Of a stretch of DNA of 64,000 nt, positions 62,455-64,000 are shown piece by piece (within the stretch, counting starts at the first letter, position 1; every line of letters begins with the position of its first letter). Made by a program: the position numbers and the translations under genes. Source of the stretch: Paracoccaceae bacterium (GTDB lineage Bacteria; Pseudomonadota; Alphaproteobacteria; Rhodobacterales; Rhodobacteraceae). Under the pieces are notes generated by a model. That model saw only the letters and a program-made list of their open reading frames with translations, had not been told where the DNA came from and ran no database searches. Where the stretch lies: assembly GCA_028284605.1 (NCBI GenBank), contig JANQRL010000018.1:1-64000 (forward strand). Reading direction: 5' to 3'.

Positions 62455-63287
62455 CCGTACAAACCTCCAGCGACCCGTCCGACCATCGCTTCACCATGCC
62501 CCGCCTTTCGTTCCGCCTGATCTTTGGCCTCGGCACCTTGGGTATTCTGGCGATCCTTGGGCTCTTTGGATCGGTCTTCCTGCAGGACCCCAACGCCCTC
62601 GCGCCGGCCAACCGGCTTCAGTTCTTTTCGTCGGATCATTGGCTCGGCACGGACGGGCTGGGCCGAGACCTCCTGGCGCGCGTGGTGGCCGGTGCGCGCA
62701 TCTCGTTGGCCGTCGGTTTGCTCGTGGCGGCCTTTGCCACGGTGTTCGGCGTGATCCTGGGCCTTCTTGCCGGCTATTTCAGGCGGCTTGATCCCATCAT
62801 CATGCGGGTCAATGACGGCATGCTCGCCATTCCGGAGCTCCTGCTGGCCGTCGCGCTGGCCAGCCTGGCCCAAGCCAGCCTCACGATGGTGGTCTTCGCC
62901 CTGACCGTTCCGCAAATCCCGCGCATCGTGCGTGTGGCGCGGGCCGAGGTTCTGGTGCTTCGCAAGAGCCCCTTCGTCGAGGCCGCGTATATCTCGGGCT
63001 CCAGCCGGTTCAAGATTCTGACCCGTCACGTGCTTCCCAACCTTGTCGCCCCGCTGAGTGTCCAGGTCACCTATGTCTGCGCTTACGCCATCCTGGGCGA
63101 GGCCGGCCTCAGCTTTATCGGGGCCGGCCTGCCGGCCAACACGCCAAGCTGGGGGGTCATCGTTTCGGAGAACCGGACCTTCTTCATGCAGGCCCCGTGG
63201 ACGGTGTTTGTCGCCGGGTTCTTCCTGACCGTGACCGTGCTTGCCGTCAGTGCGGTCGGAGACGAACTCAGAAAGTCCGCCGAATGA
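62451..63287 (+). CDS. ABC transporter permease, DppC type (second system)
   Basis: A 278-residue permease starting at the ATG at 62451 that overlaps the previous stop. The DppC hallmark is HWLGTDGLGRDLLARVVAGA, and the EAA loop reads KSPFVEAAYISGSSRFKILT. Six helices are predicted. The longer open frame upstream in the same phase is a shadow of the DppB gene. It overlaps the ATPase gene by four bases. Confidence 0.9.
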   Translation: MTVQTSSDPSDHRFTMPRLSFRLIFGLGTLGILAILGLFGSVFLQDPNALAPANRLQFFSSDHWLGTDGLGRDLLARVVAGARISLAVGLLVAAFATVFGVILGLLAGYFRRLDPIIMRVNDGMLAIPELLLAVALASLAQASLTMVVFALTVPQIPRIVRVARAEVLVLRKSPFVEAAYISGSSRFKILTRHVLPNLVAPLSVQVTYVCAYAILGEAGLSFIGAGLPANTPSWGVIVSENRTFFMQAPWTVFVAGFFLTVTVLAVSAVGDELRKSAE

Positions 63288-64000
63288 TGCCCCAAGCTGC
63301 TCCCTCCGCCACTGATCCCGCTCTCCGGGTGGATGACCTCTCGCTCGTCATCAATGATGCGCGAAAGCCGATATCCGCGGTCAATGACATCAGTTTCTCG
63401 GTGGACCCTGGCGAGACGCTGGCCCTGGTCGGTGAGTCCGGATGTGGCAAGTCGCTGACCGCCCTGGCGCTGATGGGGCTCCTGCCCGACGCGATCCGAG
63501 TCAGCACCGGATCGATCACGCTCCACGGAAGCGACATCACGACCTTGTCGGAACGCGAGCTCCAGAAGCGGCGCGGCGACAACATCTCGATGATCTTCCA
63601 GGACCCGATGACCACGCTCAATCCTCTGGTGACCATCGGCAACCAGATCACCGAGACCCTGCGCATCCACCGGAAGATCGATCGCGGCACGGCTCGGGAA
63701 AGGGCCAAGGCGCTGCTCGAACGGGTGGGCGTGTCCGACGCCGAACGCCGCCTTGACCAGTTCCCGCACGAGCTGTCCGGGGGGATGCGCCAGCGCGTCA
63801 TGATCGCCTCGGCAATGATCTGCGATCCCGATGTGATCGTGGCCGATGAGCCAACCACGGCCCTGGATGTGACTGTCCAGGCGCAGGTGTTGGCGCTGCT
63901 CCAAGAGCTCCAGCGCGAAGCCGGCATGGCGCTGATTTTGGTGACCCATGATTTCGGCGTCGTGGCCCAGACCGCTGACAAGGTCGCGGTCATGTATGCG
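63284..64000 (+). CDS. ABC transporter ATPase, DppD type (second system), 3' end beyond window
   Basis: The first 239 codons of an ATPase. Walker A GESGCGKS, Q-loop IFQDPMTTLNPL, signature ELSGGMRQRV, Walker B VIVADEP and the H-loop VTHDFG are present. The frame is open at the window end, so it cannot be told whether it is a DppD monomer or a DppD-DppF fusion like that at 6.8-8.4 kb. The ATG at 63284 overlaps the preceding stop. Confidence 0.9.
   Translation, partial: MMPQAAPSATDPALRVDDLSLVINDARKPISAVNDISFSVDPGETLALVGESGCGKSLTALALMGLLPDAIRVSTGSITLHGSDITTLSERELQKRRGDNISMIFQDPMTTLNPLVTIGNQITETLRIHRKIDRGTARERAKALLERVGVSDAERRLDQFPHELSGGMRQRVMIASAMICDPDVIVADEPTTALDVTVQAQVLALLQELQREAGMALILVTHDFGVVAQTADKVAVMYA

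Noticed and set aside
1-64000. CRISPR arrays, tRNA, rRNA, or replication and partition genes
   Set aside because: No spaced direct repeats, cloverleaf, rRNA core sequence, or RepABC/ParAB-like protein was recognised anywhere in the window.

Overview
The window is 64 kb of GC-rich DNA from an alphaproteobacterium, most likely a marine Rhodobacterales/Rhodobacteraceae member. This rests on codon use, the periplasmic formate dehydrogenase cluster with its lineage-typical small unknown proteins, the PuuD-type urate pathway, and an Irr-like iron operator. No rRNA, tRNA, CRISPR array or replication gene is visible. The layout is that of an accessory replicon or island: self-contained catabolic and energy modules set side by side, nearly every junction carrying traces of one IS6-like insertion sequence. 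Only one copy of that element, at 55.6-56.4 kb, is intact.

Layout. 1-1.9 kb: the N-terminus of a secreted RTX-type protein, two small upstream reading frames, and a ribbon-helix-helix-like protein. 2.0-2.4 kb: IS6-like relic. 2.6-21.1 kb: an XRE-cupin regulator, a complete dipeptide-type ABC importer, two CocE-type hydrolases and an alpha/beta hydrolase, then a seven-gene V-type ATPase operon in the order B-D-I-K-E-DUF2764-A. 21.3 kb: IS relic. 21.7-25.3 kb: TetR regulator, cobalamin-binding subunit, divergent acyl-CoA mutase and MeaB GTPase in one overlapping operon. 25.4 kb: a 188-bp IS derivative with both ends. 25.6-30.9 kb: a LysR regulator divergent from a Tat-exported flavoprotein, a beta-sandwich protein, a diheme cytochrome c and a small exported protein. 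30.9-31.6 kb: IS3- and IS6-like debris. 31.7-37.7 kb: purine catabolism (nucleobase permease, ureidoglycine aminohydrolase, UraD, a broken puuE, UraH, LysR, PuuD). 37.7-38.0 kb: IS relic. 38.3-54.9 kb: formate dehydrogenase with accessory, maturation and electron-transfer genes, and a TupABC tungstate importer. 55.0-56.4 kb: IS end fragment, a frameshifted small gene, the intact IS. 56.5-64 kb: ZIP metal transporter with an Irr-type operator, MFS transporter, LysR regulator, and a second dipeptide-type ABC importer running off the window.

How the parts work together. The formate dehydrogenase module is the most complete: catalytic, iron-sulfur and cytochrome b subunits, a TorD-like chaperone, a Tat leader protein, an Mrp-type ATPase, DUF3305/3306/6352/6505/6494 partners, a WD40-cytochrome c fusion and metal uptake. 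The urate branch has the three steps to allantoin but only a fragment of the allantoinase, so allantoin would have to be processed elsewhere. The flavoprotein/cytochrome module at 26.8-30.9 kb looks like a small periplasmic respiratory system whose substrate I cannot name. The V-type ATPase has exactly the gene set of the chlamydial/Bacteroidetes type, but its gene order is a circular permutation of that one. Gene calls are by eye; family names come from motif recognition, not database searches.
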